From: Clostridia bacterium
GTDB taxonomy: Bacteria; Bacillota; Clostridia; Christensenellales; Borkfalkiaceae
Reading direction: 5' to 3'
Length of the DNA stretch: 64,000 nucleotides
NCBI GenBank assembly: GCA_029066845.1
Contig: JAIEFR010000002.1
Span: forward strand, 21,970 to 85,969
In this document: one piece after another, positions 8,458 through 16,508 of the stretch
How positions within the stretch are numbered: the stretch's first letter is position 1
Layout of the letters: every line of letters starts with the position of its first letter
The notes under the pieces: generated by a model
The model's database searches: none
The model's input: the letters and a program-made list of their open reading frames with translations, nothing else
What the model was told of the DNA's origin: nothing
Position numbers and translations under genes: made by a program

Positions 8458-10350
8458 ATGACCGTTAAAGAACTGGAAGAGAGAGCGGCCCGTAAAGCCG
8501 ACCTCGTAAAAGTAAGAAAGATTATAAGAGAGCAGGCTGAAAAGCTTGCCGAAAACACAAGCTACCGCAAGCAGGTTCTTGTCTGCGGCGGTACCGGCTG
8601 TACTTCTTCGAGCTCGCTCAAAGTTATCGAGCAGCTTGAAGCAAGCTTTAAGGAACTGGGCATCGACGACGTTTTAATCGTCAAGACGGGCTGTTTCGGT
8701 CTGTGCGCGCTCGGTCCCATAATGATAGTTTATCCCGAGGGTGCGTTCTATTCGCAGATGACCCCCGAGCACGCAAAGACGGTTGCCGAAAAGCACCTCG
8801 TCAAGGGCGGCGATATAGTTAAGGAACTGCTCTATGCAGGCACCGTTCACGAGGACGGAAGCGTTATTCCCTTCTCGGAAATTCCTTTCTATAAACACCA
8901 GATGCGTATCGCGCTTAGAAACTGCGGCGTAATCGCGGCGGAGGATATAGACGAGGCGCTTGCCGCGGGCGACTATCAGGCATTAAAGAAAGTGCTGTTC
9001 GAAATGACGCCCGACCAGGTTATCGAAACCGTTCTGGCTTCGGGACTCCGCGGACGCGGCGGCGCAGGCTTCCCCACGGGACGCAAGTGGGCGTTTACCA
9101 AGGCTTCGGTAAGCGACGTGAAATACGTCTGCTGTAACGCCGACGAGGGCGACCCCGGCGCGTTTATGGACAGGTCGGTTCTGGAAGGCGACCCCCACAC
9201 CGTGCTCGAAGCAATGACCATAGCGGGCTATGCGATAGGCGCGCATCAGGGCTACATATACGTCCGTGCGGAATATCCTATCGCCGTAGAAAGACTTAAC
9301 ATAGCAATCAAGCAGGCGAGAGAGGCGGGCTTGCTCGGCAAGGATATTCTGGGCAGCGGCTTCGATTTCGACATCGACATCCGTCTTGGCGCGGGCGCGT
9401 TCGTCTGCGGCGAGGAAACGGCGCTTATGCGCAGTATCGAAGGCGGCAGAGGCGAACCCCGTCCCCGTCCTCCTTTCCCCGCAGTCAAGGGACTTTTCGA
9501 TAAGCCTACGCTTTTGAATAACGTTGAAACGTGGGCAAACATTTCGCCCATCATCTTGAACGGCGCGGAGTGGTTTGCAAGCATCGGCACCGAAAAGAGC
9601 AAGGGTACCAAGGTTTTTGCGCTCGGCGGAAAGATTAACAACGTAGGTCTTGTGGAAGTGCCTATGGGCACCAAGCTCTCCACCATAATCGACGAAGTGG
9701 GTGGCGGTATACCCAACGGCAAAAAATTCAAGGCGGCTCAGACGGGCGGTCCCTCGGGCGGCTGTATCCCCGCGAAGTATATCGACATTCAGATGGATTT
9801 CGACAACCTCGTTGCAATCGGCTCTATGATGGGCTCGGGCGGACTTATCGTAATGGACGAGGACACCTGTATGGTGGACATCGCGAAGTTCTATCTTGAA
9901 TTCACCGCGGACGAGAGCTGCGGCAAGTGCGTGCCCTGCCGTATCGGCACCAAGCGTATGTTGGAGCTTCTCACCAAGATTACCGACGGTAACGGCGAAG
10001 ACAGCGACCTTGAAAACATCAAGGAAATCGCCGACCATATGAAGAGCTCCTCGCTGTGCGCGCTCGGACAGTCTGCGCCCAACCCCATACTGTCAACGCT
10101 TGCACATTTCGAGGACGAATATATCGCGCATATTCACGACAAGCACTGCCCCGCGGGCGTGTGCAAATCGCTTCTCAACTACTATATCGACCCCGACAAG
10201 TGCCGCGGCTGTACGCTGTGCGCACGCAACTGCCCCGCAGGCGCAATCAGCGGCGCGGTCAAGAACCCGCACGAAATCGACCTTAAGAAGTGCATAAAGT
10301 GCGGTCAGTGTATTGCGCACTGCAAGTTCAACGCAATCGAGAAGAGATAA
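8458..10350 (+). CDS. hydB: [FeFe] hydrogenase subunit HydB, NuoF-like flavoprotein
   Basis: NADH-binding FMN subunit, 630 aa. Domains in order: thioredoxin-like [2Fe-2S] domain (C43, C48, C79, C83), NuoF Rossmann/FMN region with GLRGRGGAGFPTG and the ADEGDPGAF loop, SLBB domain, the [4Fe-4S] motif ESCGKCVPCR near residue 485, and a C-terminal two-cluster ferredoxin (CRGCTLCARNC and CIKCGQCIAHC). This architecture is that of HydB/HndC in trimeric electron-bifurcating hydrogenases, which couple H2 to NAD(H) and ferredoxin. Ribosome site GAGGTGG precedes the ATG. Whether it bifurcates or simply uses NADH cannot be told from sequence. Confidence 0.95.
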   Translation: MTVKELEERAARKADLVKVRKIIREQAEKLAENTSYRKQVLVCGGTGCTSSSSLKVIEQLEASFKELGIDDVLIVKTGCFGLCALGPIMIVYPEGAFYSQMTPEHAKTVAEKHLVKGGDIVKELLYAGTVHEDGSVIPFSEIPFYKHQMRIALRNCGVIAAEDIDEALAAGDYQALKKVLFEMTPDQVIETVLASGLRGRGGAGFPTGRKWAFTKASVSDVKYVCCNADEGDPGAFMDRSVLEGDPHTVLEAMTIAGYAIGAHQGYIYVRAEYPIAVERLNIAIKQAREAGLLGKDILGSGFDFDIDIRLGAGAFVCGEETALMRSIEGGRGEPRPRPPFPAVKGLFDKPTLLNNVETWANISPIILNGAEWFASIGTEKSKGTKVFALGGKINNVGLVEVPMGTKLSTIIDEVGGGIPNGKKFKAAQTGGPSGGCIPAKYIDIQMDFDNLVAIGSMMGSGGLIVMDEDTCMVDIAKFYLEFTADESCGKCVPCRIGTKRMLELLTKITDGNGEDSDLENIKEIADHMKSSSLCALGQSAPNPILSTLAHFEDEYIAHIHDKHCPAGVCKSLLNYYIDPDKCRGCTLCARNCPAGAISGAVKNPHEIDLKKCIKCGQCIAHCKFNAIEKR

Positions 10351-10365
10351 GGGAGGAAGAGTGTA

Positions 10366-12081
10366 ATGGTAAATTTAAAAATTAACGGCATTGCGGTAAG
10401 CGTGCCCGAAGGTTCGACAATATTGCAGGCGGCAAAGCTCGCCAACGTGCGTATTCCCACCCTGTGCTATTTAAAGGAAATTCAGTGCATCGGTTCCTGC
10501 CGTATGTGCCTTGTAGAAGCAACGGGCGCAAGGGGACTTGTAGCCGCGTGCGTCTATCCCGTATCGGAGGGAATGGAAGTCAGGACTAATACCCCCAAGG
10601 TAAGAAAGTCCAGAAAGACCACTTTGGAGCTTATCCTTTCCACGCATAAAAAGAAGTGCTTATCCTGCGTGCGCTCTATGAATTGCGAGTTGCAGAAGCT
10701 CGCTCTGGAGTATAACGCGGAAGAGGACAAGTTCGGCACCGACCACGACATAAAGCCTATCGACGACCTTTCGCCGTCGGTTGTGCGCGACAATTCCAAG
10801 TGCATAATGTGTACGCGCTGCGTTGCGGCTTGCGAAAAGCAGACAATTGGCGCAATCGGTCCCAAGAACAGGGGCTATGCAAAGACTATCGGCTCTCCGT
10901 TCGACGTTTCGCTGGCGCATACCACCTGCGTAAACTGCGGTCAGTGCGTAGTTGCCTGCCCCGTAGGCGCGCTGTATGAAAAGAGCTCGGTTGCCGACGT
11001 ATGGGGCGCAATCGTAGACCCCAACAAGAAGGTAGTATTCTTTACGGCTCCTTCCGTAAGGGCAACCCTGGGCGAGGCGTTCGGTCTGCCCGTGGGCACC
11101 AACGTGGAAGGCAAAATGGTCACGGCTATAAAGCAGCTGGGCGACGTGGAGTGCTTCAATATGGACACCACCGCCGACCTCACCATAATGGAGGAGGCGA
11201 ACGAGCTGCTTGCACGCTTGAAGAACGGCGGCAAGACGCCTATGTTCACAAGCTGCTGCCCCGGCTGGATAAAATTCTGCGAGCATTACTATCCCGAATT
11301 CTTACCCAACCTTTCCACCTGCAAATCGCCGCAGGAAATGTTCTCGGCGCTGCTTAAAACCTACTACTGCAAGAAGAACGGCATAGACCCCAAAAATCTG
11401 TACGTCGTTTCGGTTATCCCCTGCACGGCTAAGAAGTTCGAGGTAACGAGGGAGGAGCTGGGCAATTATACGGACAGCGCAATCACCACGCGCGAGCTTG
11501 CCAAGATGATAAAGGAAGCGGGCATCGACTTTGCAAACCTTCCCGATACGCCTTACGACGATCCGTTCGGTCTGGCTTCGGGCGCGGGCGCAATCTTCGG
11601 CGCGACCGGCGGCGTTATGGAAGCTGCGCTCAGAACGGCGGCTATGGCGCTCGGCGACGGCGATAAACCCATCGTGTTCAACGAGGTACGCGGAACGCAG
11701 GGCCTGAAGGAAGCAACCTACACGCTCGGCGGCAAGACCGTAAAGGTTGCCGTTGCAAGCGGACTTGCCAACGCAAGAAAGATTTTAGACGGCTTGAAGA
11801 GCGGCGAAAAGGATTACACCTTCGTCGAGATTATGGCTTGCCCCGGCGGCTGCGTAAACGGCGGCGGACAGCCCTACGTTCACGACGAGGTGCGCAATTC
11901 CGTAGACCTCAAAACGCTGCGCGCGCAGGCGCTTTACGATTACGATTCGGACAACAAAGTACGCTGCTCGCACGATAACGCCACGGTTACGGCATTGTAT
12001 AAGGAATTCTTCGGAGAGCCCAACAGCCACAAGGCGCACGAACTTTTGCATACAACCTATGTAGAAAGACCTAAATACTAA
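10366..12081 (+). CDS. hydA: [FeFe] hydrogenase catalytic subunit HydA
   Basis: Catalytic subunit, 571 aa, producing or consuming H2 at the H-cluster. N-terminal [2Fe-2S] plant-type ferredoxin domain (cysteines at 34, 45, 48 and 62), a His-Cys cluster segment (HKKKCLSCVRSMNC, 94-107), two [4Fe-4S] clusters (146-156 and 188-198), then the H domain: L1 TSCCPGW (295-301), L2 IPCTAKKFE (351-359) and L3 EIMACPGGC (488-496). The L2 motif usually reads MPC; here Met is Ile. The short C-terminal small-subunit domain follows. GGGAGG precedes the ATG. Maturases HydEFG are not in this window. The operon ends at a strong terminator. Confidence 0.96.
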   Translation: MVNLKINGIAVSVPEGSTILQAAKLANVRIPTLCYLKEIQCIGSCRMCLVEATGARGLVAACVYPVSEGMEVRTNTPKVRKSRKTTLELILSTHKKKCLSCVRSMNCELQKLALEYNAEEDKFGTDHDIKPIDDLSPSVVRDNSKCIMCTRCVAACEKQTIGAIGPKNRGYAKTIGSPFDVSLAHTTCVNCGQCVVACPVGALYEKSSVADVWGAIVDPNKKVVFFTAPSVRATLGEAFGLPVGTNVEGKMVTAIKQLGDVECFNMDTTADLTIMEEANELLARLKNGGKTPMFTSCCPGWIKFCEHYYPEFLPNLSTCKSPQEMFSALLKTYYCKKNGIDPKNLYVVSVIPCTAKKFEVTREELGNYTDSAITTRELAKMIKEAGIDFANLPDTPYDDPFGLASGAGAIFGATGGVMEAALRTAAMALGDGDKPIVFNEVRGTQGLKEATYTLGGKTVKVAVASGLANARKILDGLKSGEKDYTFVEIMACPGGCVNGGGQPYVHDEVRNSVDLKTLRAQALYDYDSDNKVRCSHDNATVTALYKEFFGEPNSHKAHELLHTTYVERPKY

Positions 12082-12094
12082 GTCAATAAAGAAC

Positions 12095-12122
12095 AAGCGC
12101 CGCGCATAATTGCGCGGCGCTT
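12095..12122. terminator. Bidirectional terminator between hydA and hxlR-type gene
   Basis: AAGCGCCGCGCA (12095-12106) pairs perfectly with TGCGCGGCGCTT (12111-12122), loop TAAT. T-rich sequence follows on the plus strand and on the minus strand the stem is followed by a TTC-TTTATT tract, so it can serve both convergent genes. Confidence 0.8.
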
Positions 12123-12135
12123 CTATTTAATCACG

Positions 12136-12462
12136 TCAAAGATTGTTTTTATAGTCGGTGCCCCATTCCAACATAGCGTCGAGTATGGGCTTTAACGATT
12201 TGCCGATGGGCGACAGCGAGTATTCAACGCGCGGCGGCACTTCGGCAAACACTTCCCTTTCCACAAGTCCGTCGTCCTCCAAAGCGCGGAGGTTGTCGGT
12301 CAATACTTTTTTGCTTATTGCGGGAATGGACTTTATAAAATCGCCGAATCTCTGCTTTTCGTTAAAGACCAGATTGCGGATAATCAAAAGCTTCCACTTG
12401 TTGCCTATAAGCTGCACGGTGGTGGCAACGGGACATTCGGGTAATTCTTCTCTCGTCAGCAT
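12136..12462 (-). CDS. HxlR family winged-helix transcriptional regulator
   Basis: DNA-binding protein of 108 aa with the HxlR (MarR-like) winged helix: conserved CPV near the N-terminus (C10), IGNKWKLLIIRNL helix, RFGDF and the recognition helix region ISKKVLTDNLRALEDDGL, then the wing YSLSPIGKSL. In HypR and YodB a cysteine at this N-terminal position senses electrophiles or disulfide stress; C10 is the only cysteine here. It is divergent from the cupin-macrodomain-sirtuin operon with about 180 bases between, so it probably controls that operon and itself. AAGGAG precedes the ATG. Confidence 0.9.
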   Translation of the reverse strand: MLTREELPECPVATTVQLIGNKWKLLIIRNLVFNEKQRFGDFIKSIPAISKKVLTDNLRALEDDGLVEREVFAEVPPRVEYSLSPIGKSLKPILDAMLEWGTDYKNNL

Positions 12463-12494
12463 AGCGTTTAACTCCTTGTCTGTATGGTAGGGCT

Positions 12495-12523
12495 ATTATA
12501 CTAAACTCTGAAAATAAAGTCAA
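12495..12523 (-). promoter_or_regulatory. Promoter of the HxlR gene
   Basis: On the minus strand, TTGACT (12523-12518) and TATAAT (12500-12495), spacer 17 bp, about 33 bases ahead of the start codon. An adjacent dyad TAGTTT-n7-AAACTA overlaps the -35 side and could be an autoregulatory operator. Confidence 0.75.
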
Positions 12524-12573
12524 TAGTTTAAAAAAGAAACTAAGTAACAAATCTATTACCAGATAATAGAAAA

Positions 12574-12611
12574 GTAACGTTATTGCAACAATTTTTTGCC
12601 TTTGCTATACT
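12574..12611 (+). promoter_or_regulatory. Promoter and candidate operator of the cupin-macrodomain-SirTM operon
   Basis: TTGCAA at 12583-12588 and TATACT at 12606-12611, spacer 17 bp. A perfect palindrome TAACGTTA (12574-12581) abuts the -35 box, and a related AGTAAC half-site lies at 12543-12548. Such sites fit a regulator binding beside the -35, most simply the divergent HxlR protein. Confidence 0.6.
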
Positions 12612-12643
12612 TCGGGTACAAATAAAATTTCGGAGGTTTAATT

Positions 12644-12994
12644 ATGAACAATTTCAAAAAAGTAAGCGTTTCGGAGGAGGCGCGCGTAGAGCTTCACGAC
12701 CTTTTAGGTCTTACTGGTGCGGAGGTAAGCATTAACGCGCTGCCCGCGGGTGCAAGCGTGCCTTTCGTTCATTCCCACAAGCAGAACGAGGAAATTTACG
12801 CCGTGCTCGAAGGCGAGGGCAAAGCGGTTATCGACGGCGAAAGCGTTGCCTTGAAGGCGGGCGACTGGGTGAGAATCGCACCTGCGGCAAAGAGGCAGTT
12901 TTTCGCAGCGGCTGATAAGGGCATAAAGTATATCTGCATTCAGGTAAAAGCCGGCTCGTTAGAGGGCTACACTATGGGCGACGCCGTAGTTTGA
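12644..12994 (+). CDS. Small cupin-domain protein
   Basis: Single-domain cupin of 116 aa. Motif 1 is seen as HSHKQNEEIYAVLEGEG, giving possible metal ligands H43, H45 and E49/E50; the second motif (IAPAAKRQFFAA) lacks the usual histidine, so the metal site is incomplete or absent. The role is unknown; small cupins of this type can be dioxygenases, isomerases or binding proteins. It is the first gene of the operon with the macrodomain and SirTM genes (13 bases to the next), behind a promoter divergent from HxlR. GGAGG precedes the ATG. Confidence 0.8.
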   Translation: MNNFKKVSVSEEARVELHDLLGLTGAEVSINALPAGASVPFVHSHKQNEEIYAVLEGEGKAVIDGESVALKAGDWVRIAPAAKRQFFAAADKGIKYICIQVKAGSLEGYTMGDAVV

Positions 12995-13007
12995 TTTCTG
13001 CGTTTTT

Positions 13008-13775
13008 ATGGAGCAAAATCAAAGACGGGAAATTTTAATAAAAAGTCTGCTTGCGGAAAGCGATTTGCAAAACGAACTGCCCCAAGGCGAGTACGCGCAA
13101 AAGAGGTTGCTTCGCGCCCTTTTTAACGTGCGTGAGCCAAAGGCGGCAAGCAGTGAGTTTTTGCGTATTCAGGACGAATACTTGCAGGAGGAACTGCGCG
13201 GTAAAGGCATTACGGATATTGCCGACCTTTCGCCCGTTGCACCCGACGTATACCTGTGGAAAGGGGATATTACCACGCTGAAATGCGACGGAATCGTAAA
13301 CGCCGCAAACTCGCAGATGCTGGGTTGCTTCTGCCCCAACCACGGCTGTATAGACAACGCCATTCACACCTTTGCGGGCGTTCAGCTTCGCCGGGAGTGC
13401 GCGGAGATTATGCGTGCGCAGGGCAGAGAGGAAGGGACCGGGCAAGCCAAAATTACTAAGGCTTACAACCTGCCGTGCAAATACGTTCTGCACACCGTCG
13501 GTCCCATAGTTTACGGTAAACTTACCGAACGGCACGAAAACCGGCTTGCCGATTGTTACCGTTCGTGCCTGGCTCTCGCCGATAAAAACGGCTTGCAGAG
13601 CGTGGCTTTCTGCTGTATATCCACGGGCGAATTTCACTTCCCGAACGAGAAGGCGGCGGGCATTGCCGTGCGTACGGTTGAGGAATACAAGCGGCAGACG
13701 GGCAGCGCAATCAAAGTGATTTTCAACGTGTTCAAGGAGTGCGATTATGAAATCTACGCAAGATTACTCAAATGA
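13008..13775 (+). CDS. Zinc-containing macrodomain protein, ADP-ribosyl hydrolase of the SirTM-linked class
   Basis: Macrodomain protein of 255 aa with a helical N-terminal extension (1-80). The macrodomain shows KGDIT (85-89), NAANS (98-102) and the zinc-macro signature MLGCFCPNHGCIDNAIH (104-120), where C107, H112 and C114 are the likely zinc ligands, then GPIVYG and the substrate loop STGEFHFP. This subtype is found beside class M sirtuins and removes ADP-ribose from proteins (shown for staphylococcal and streptococcal homologues). The sirtuin gene starts inside its last 29 bases. No clear ribosome site precedes the ATG, suggesting coupling to the cupin gene. Confidence 0.9.
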   Translation: MEQNQRREILIKSLLAESDLQNELPQGEYAQKRLLRALFNVREPKAASSEFLRIQDEYLQEELRGKGITDIADLSPVAPDVYLWKGDITTLKCDGIVNAANSQMLGCFCPNHGCIDNAIHTFAGVQLRRECAEIMRAQGREEGTGQAKITKAYNLPCKYVLHTVGPIVYGKLTERHENRLADCYRSCLALADKNGLQSVAFCCISTGEFHFPNEKAAGIAVRTVEEYKRQTGSAIKVIFNVFKECDYEIYARLLK

Positions 13776-14592
13776 GATTGACAGGTTGAAAGCGGTTTTG
13801 AAAAGTGCGGACGCGGTTGTTATAGGCGCGGGCGCGGGGCTTTCCACGTCGGCGGGCTATACCTATTCGGGCAAGCGTTTTCACGAAAACTTTCACGACT
13901 TTGAAGTAAAGTACAATTTCCACGATATGTACACGGGCGGTTTTTATCCCTATGCCACACCCGAAGAACACTGGGCGTATTGGTCACGTAATATCCTCGT
14001 TAACCGCTATCAGGACGCGCCCAAGCCCGTATATGAACGGCTGTACGAAATTGTAAAGGATAAGGACTATTTCGTTATCACGACAAACGTAGACCATTGT
14101 TTTCAGAAGGCAGGGTTTGACAAGCGGCGGCTGTTCTATACGCAGGGCGATTACGGTTTGTTTCAGTGCTCCGTGCCGTGCCACGACAAGACCTACGACA
14201 ACGAAGAAATTGTGCGCCGTATGGTTGCCGAGCAGAGGGATATGAAAATTCCTTCGGAGCTCATTCCGCGCTGTCCCGTATGCGGCAAGCCTATGACTAC
14301 CAACCTGCGCTGCGACGATACGTTCGTGCAGGATAAAGGGTGGTATGCGGCTTGCGAACGGTACGAGAATTTTGTTAAGCAGCATAAGGATAGGCGCGTG
14401 GTCTATCTCGAACTCGGCGTGGGAGGGAATACCCCCGTGATTATCAAATATCCGTTCTGGCGGTTTACAAACGGCAACCCGAATGCGACATATGTGTGCA
14501 TTAACTTCGGCGAGGCGGTGTGCCCTTCGCAAATCGAAAAGCAATCAATCTGCATCAACGCCGATATAGGAGATATATTAGAACAAATTTAA
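13747..14592 (+). CDS. Class M sirtuin (SirTM), probable protein ADP-ribosyltransferase
   Basis: Sir2-fold protein of 281 aa with the NAD-binding loop GAGAGLS (27-33), TTNVD (N114) and, where deacylase sirtuins have the catalytic HG, the sequence TQGDYG with Q133. That His-to-Gln change, plus R188 in NLRCDD, matches the class M sirtuins, which ADP-ribosylate a lipoylated GcvH-like carrier instead of deacylating. Zinc-ribbon cysteines include C141, C145, C176 and C179. It overlaps the macrodomain gene by 29 bases, with AAGGAG ahead of the ATG. The usual partners GcvH-L and LplA2 are not in this operon, so its target is open. Confidence 0.9.
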   Translation: MKSTQDYSNEIDRLKAVLKSADAVVIGAGAGLSTSAGYTYSGKRFHENFHDFEVKYNFHDMYTGGFYPYATPEEHWAYWSRNILVNRYQDAPKPVYERLYEIVKDKDYFVITTNVDHCFQKAGFDKRRLFYTQGDYGLFQCSVPCHDKTYDNEEIVRRMVAEQRDMKIPSELIPRCPVCGKPMTTNLRCDDTFVQDKGWYAACERYENFVKQHKDRRVVYLELGVGGNTPVIIKYPFWRFTNGNPNATYVCINFGEAVCPSQIEKQSICINADIGDILEQI

Positions 14593-14600
14593 AAATAAAA

Positions 14601-14630
14601 AAACCGCCGCGGCGACTGCCGCGGCGGTTT
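14601..14630. terminator. Bidirectional terminator between SirTM and oxidoreductase genes
   Basis: AAACCGCCGCGGC (14601-14613) pairs with GCCGCGGCGGTTT (14618-14630), loop GACT, with A-tract on the left and T-rich sequence on the right; serves convergent genes. Confidence 0.85.
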
Positions 14631-14643
14631 CCATTTATTTAAT

Positions 14644-15873
14644 TTATTTACTTAACCCCTGCAAATACTCGTGCATTGCGTATGCAACGCGCTTGGACTG
14701 CTCAACCGCTTCCACGACGGTCTTCGCGCCCTTAACTACGTCGCCGCTGGCAAATACGCCCGCGCGCGTGGTTTCGCCGTTGTCGGCAATCTTTGCAAGT
14801 CCGCGCTCGTTAACTTCCAGTCCCTTGGTCTGGGTTAAAATCATATTGGAAGGTCTTTGCGAAATGCAAATCATAACGCAGTCCGCCTGGATAAGGGAGG
14901 GGGTATCGCCCGTCGAAATAATTTTGTGGTTTTCGTCGCAGACGGTGTCCACGAACATAACGCCCTCGTCGGTGATTTCCACGGGCTGCTTGTTGTAAAC
15001 GAACTCCGCGCCCTCGTACTCTGCGTACTCTTTTTCCTCGTCGCTCGCGCTGTAATTGTCCGTGCGCACCGTAATCTTAACGTCCTTAACGCCCATTCTC
15101 AGCGCCGTGCGCGCCACGTCCATTGCAACGTTGCCCGCGCCGATTATTACCATCGACTTGCCAAGCTGGTCGCGGTACGCTTCGGGCTTTTCCAGAAAGT
15201 GCACGCCGTAGTGCACGTGGCCCAGCGTTTCGCCCTTGATGTTCAGCGAGATGGGCCAAGTAACGCCCGTGCCTATGGAAATTGCTTTAAAGCCGTCGCG
15301 GAACAGCTCCTCAACGCCGAACGCCTTGCCTATAGTAACGTTGAATTTAATCTTTATGCCGAGGTGCAGCATAAGCGTCTTGTATCTGTCCACTATCGAC
15401 TTGGGCAGTCTGAATTCGGGAATGCCGAAGCGGAGGACGCCGCCTATGTCCGACTTGCTTTCGAACACGGTCACGTCGTAGCCCAGCTGCGCCATCTTTA
15501 TGGATATGGTTATGCCTGCGGGACCCGCGCCCACAACGGCAACTTTTATTCCGTTGGGCTCCGCCTTGTGCAGTTCCAGACTGTCAAGATACCTTTCGGA
15601 AATAAAGTTTTCAATCGTGGAAATTTCCACGGGCTCGCCTTTAAGACCCCTCACGCAGTGACCCTGGCACTGGTTGCCGTGGTTGCACACGATGGAGCAG
15701 ACGACGGAGAGGGGGTTGTTGTCGAACAACATTCTGCCCGCCTCGTCGATGTCGCCCTTTAAAAAGGTTTGTATAAAGTCGGGAATGGGCGTGTTGATGG
15801 GACAGCCCGTCCTGCATAAAGGTTTTTTACAGTTGAGGCATCTCTTTGCCTCCGCAATTACGTTATGTGCCAT
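14644..15873 (-). CDS. NAD(P)-dependent oxidoreductase, GltD/NfnB-like flavoprotein
   Basis: FAD-dependent oxidoreductase of 409 aa resembling the glutamate synthase small subunit. N-terminal cysteine-rich [4Fe-4S] region (CLNCKKPLCRTGC and CSIVCNHGNQCQGHC), then a first Rossmann motif VVGAGPAGI and a second IIGAGNVAMD for NAD(P)H, ending with the FAD-binding GVFASGDVVKGAKTVVEAV segment. It stands alone without a GltB large subunit or NfnA partner, so the electron acceptor is unknown; ferredoxin or another reductase are possibilities. The start codon directly abuts the stop of the HIT gene (TAA-ATG), so both are one operon. Closed by a terminator. Confidence 0.88.
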   Translation of the reverse strand: MAHNVIAEAKRCLNCKKPLCRTGCPINTPIPDFIQTFLKGDIDEAGRMLFDNNPLSVVCSIVCNHGNQCQGHCVRGLKGEPVEISTIENFISERYLDSLELHKAEPNGIKVAVVGAGPAGITISIKMAQLGYDVTVFESKSDIGGVLRFGIPEFRLPKSIVDRYKTLMLHLGIKIKFNVTIGKAFGVEELFRDGFKAISIGTGVTWPISLNIKGETLGHVHYGVHFLEKPEAYRDQLGKSMVIIGAGNVAMDVARTALRMGVKDVKITVRTDNYSASDEEKEYAEYEGAEFVYNKQPVEITDEGVMFVDTVCDENHKIISTGDTPSLIQADCVMICISQRPSNMILTQTKGLEVNERGLAKIADNGETTRAGVFASGDVVKGAKTVVEAVEQSKRVAYAMHEYLQGLSK

Positions 15874-16293
15874 TTAAAGTGCCGCCTTGATTTTTTCAAT
15901 CATCTCTTGATATTGCTCTTCGGAAAGGTAGGTCTTGCCGGGGTTCATCGTAAAGGTGCCTCCCCATTCGTCGCCGCCCTCGTACTTGGGGCAGAGGTGC
16001 ACGTGAAGGTGGCACCCCGTGTCACCGTACATTCCGTAGTTCAGCTTGCCGGGTTTGAATACCTTATGTATGGCTTTCGCCGCTCTGGTAACGTCCGCAA
16101 AGAACGCGTTTCTCTCCTCGTCGGAAATGTTTACGATTTCGCTTACGTGGTCCTTGTAGGCGACTATGCACCTGCCGGGTTTGGACTGCTCCTTGAAAAG
16201 TATGAGCTGCGAAACGTTCAAATCGCAGATTTTAATGCCGAATTTCGCGAGAGGCTCGCCGCCTACGCAGTATCCGCAATTGCAATCTTTCAT
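15874..16293 (-). CDS. HIT family nucleotide-binding protein
   Basis: Histidine-triad protein of 139 aa, cleaving nucleoside phosphoramidates or related AMP-linked substrates. The triad motif is HLHVHLCPK with H95, H97 and H99. The N-terminus has CNCGYC (C4, C6, C9), a possible metal site seen in some HIT proteins. The gene has its own promoter and an AAGGGGGC ribosome site, and it precedes the oxidoreductase in the same operon without a gap. Exact substrate unknown. Confidence 0.9.
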   Translation of the reverse strand: MKDCNCGYCVGGEPLAKFGIKICDLNVSQLILFKEQSKPGRCIVAYKDHVSEIVNISDEERNAFFADVTRAAKAIHKVFKPGKLNYGMYGDTGCHLHVHLCPKYEGGDEWGGTFTMNPGKTYLSEEQYQEMIEKIKAAL

Positions 16294-16323
16294 ATAATGC
16301 CCCCTTAATTGTTATCATTATTT

Positions 16324-16352
16324 ATTCTACCACGCAATTTTGCACTTTTCAA
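16324..16352 (-). promoter_or_regulatory. Promoter of the HIT-oxidoreductase operon
   Basis: Minus strand TTGAAA (16352-16347) and TAGAAT (16329-16324), spacer 17 bp, 30 bases ahead of the HIT start. Confidence 0.65.
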
Positions 16353-16428
16353 GACCTATCTTTTATATTTTTTGGTTTTTTCTCTATTCCTATTTAATAA
16401 ATAAATTTGAATTATTTGTGAAAAGATA

Positions 16429-16457
16429 TTGCAATTTACTGCCGTTTATGGTAAAAT
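16429..16457 (+). promoter_or_regulatory. Promoter of hppA
   Basis: TTGCAA (16429-16434) and TAAAAT (16452-16457), spacer 17 bp. The leader contains a small hairpin ATGCG/CGCAT shortly before an AAGGGG ribosome site. Confidence 0.7.
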
Positions 16458-16508
16458 TTTTTCACAATGCGATAACATTTCGCATAAAATCTACACAAGG
16501 GGAAAATT

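Noticed and set aside
8983-10038. 351-codon open frame opposite hydB
   Set aside because: Antisense shadow within a conserved NuoF-like gene.
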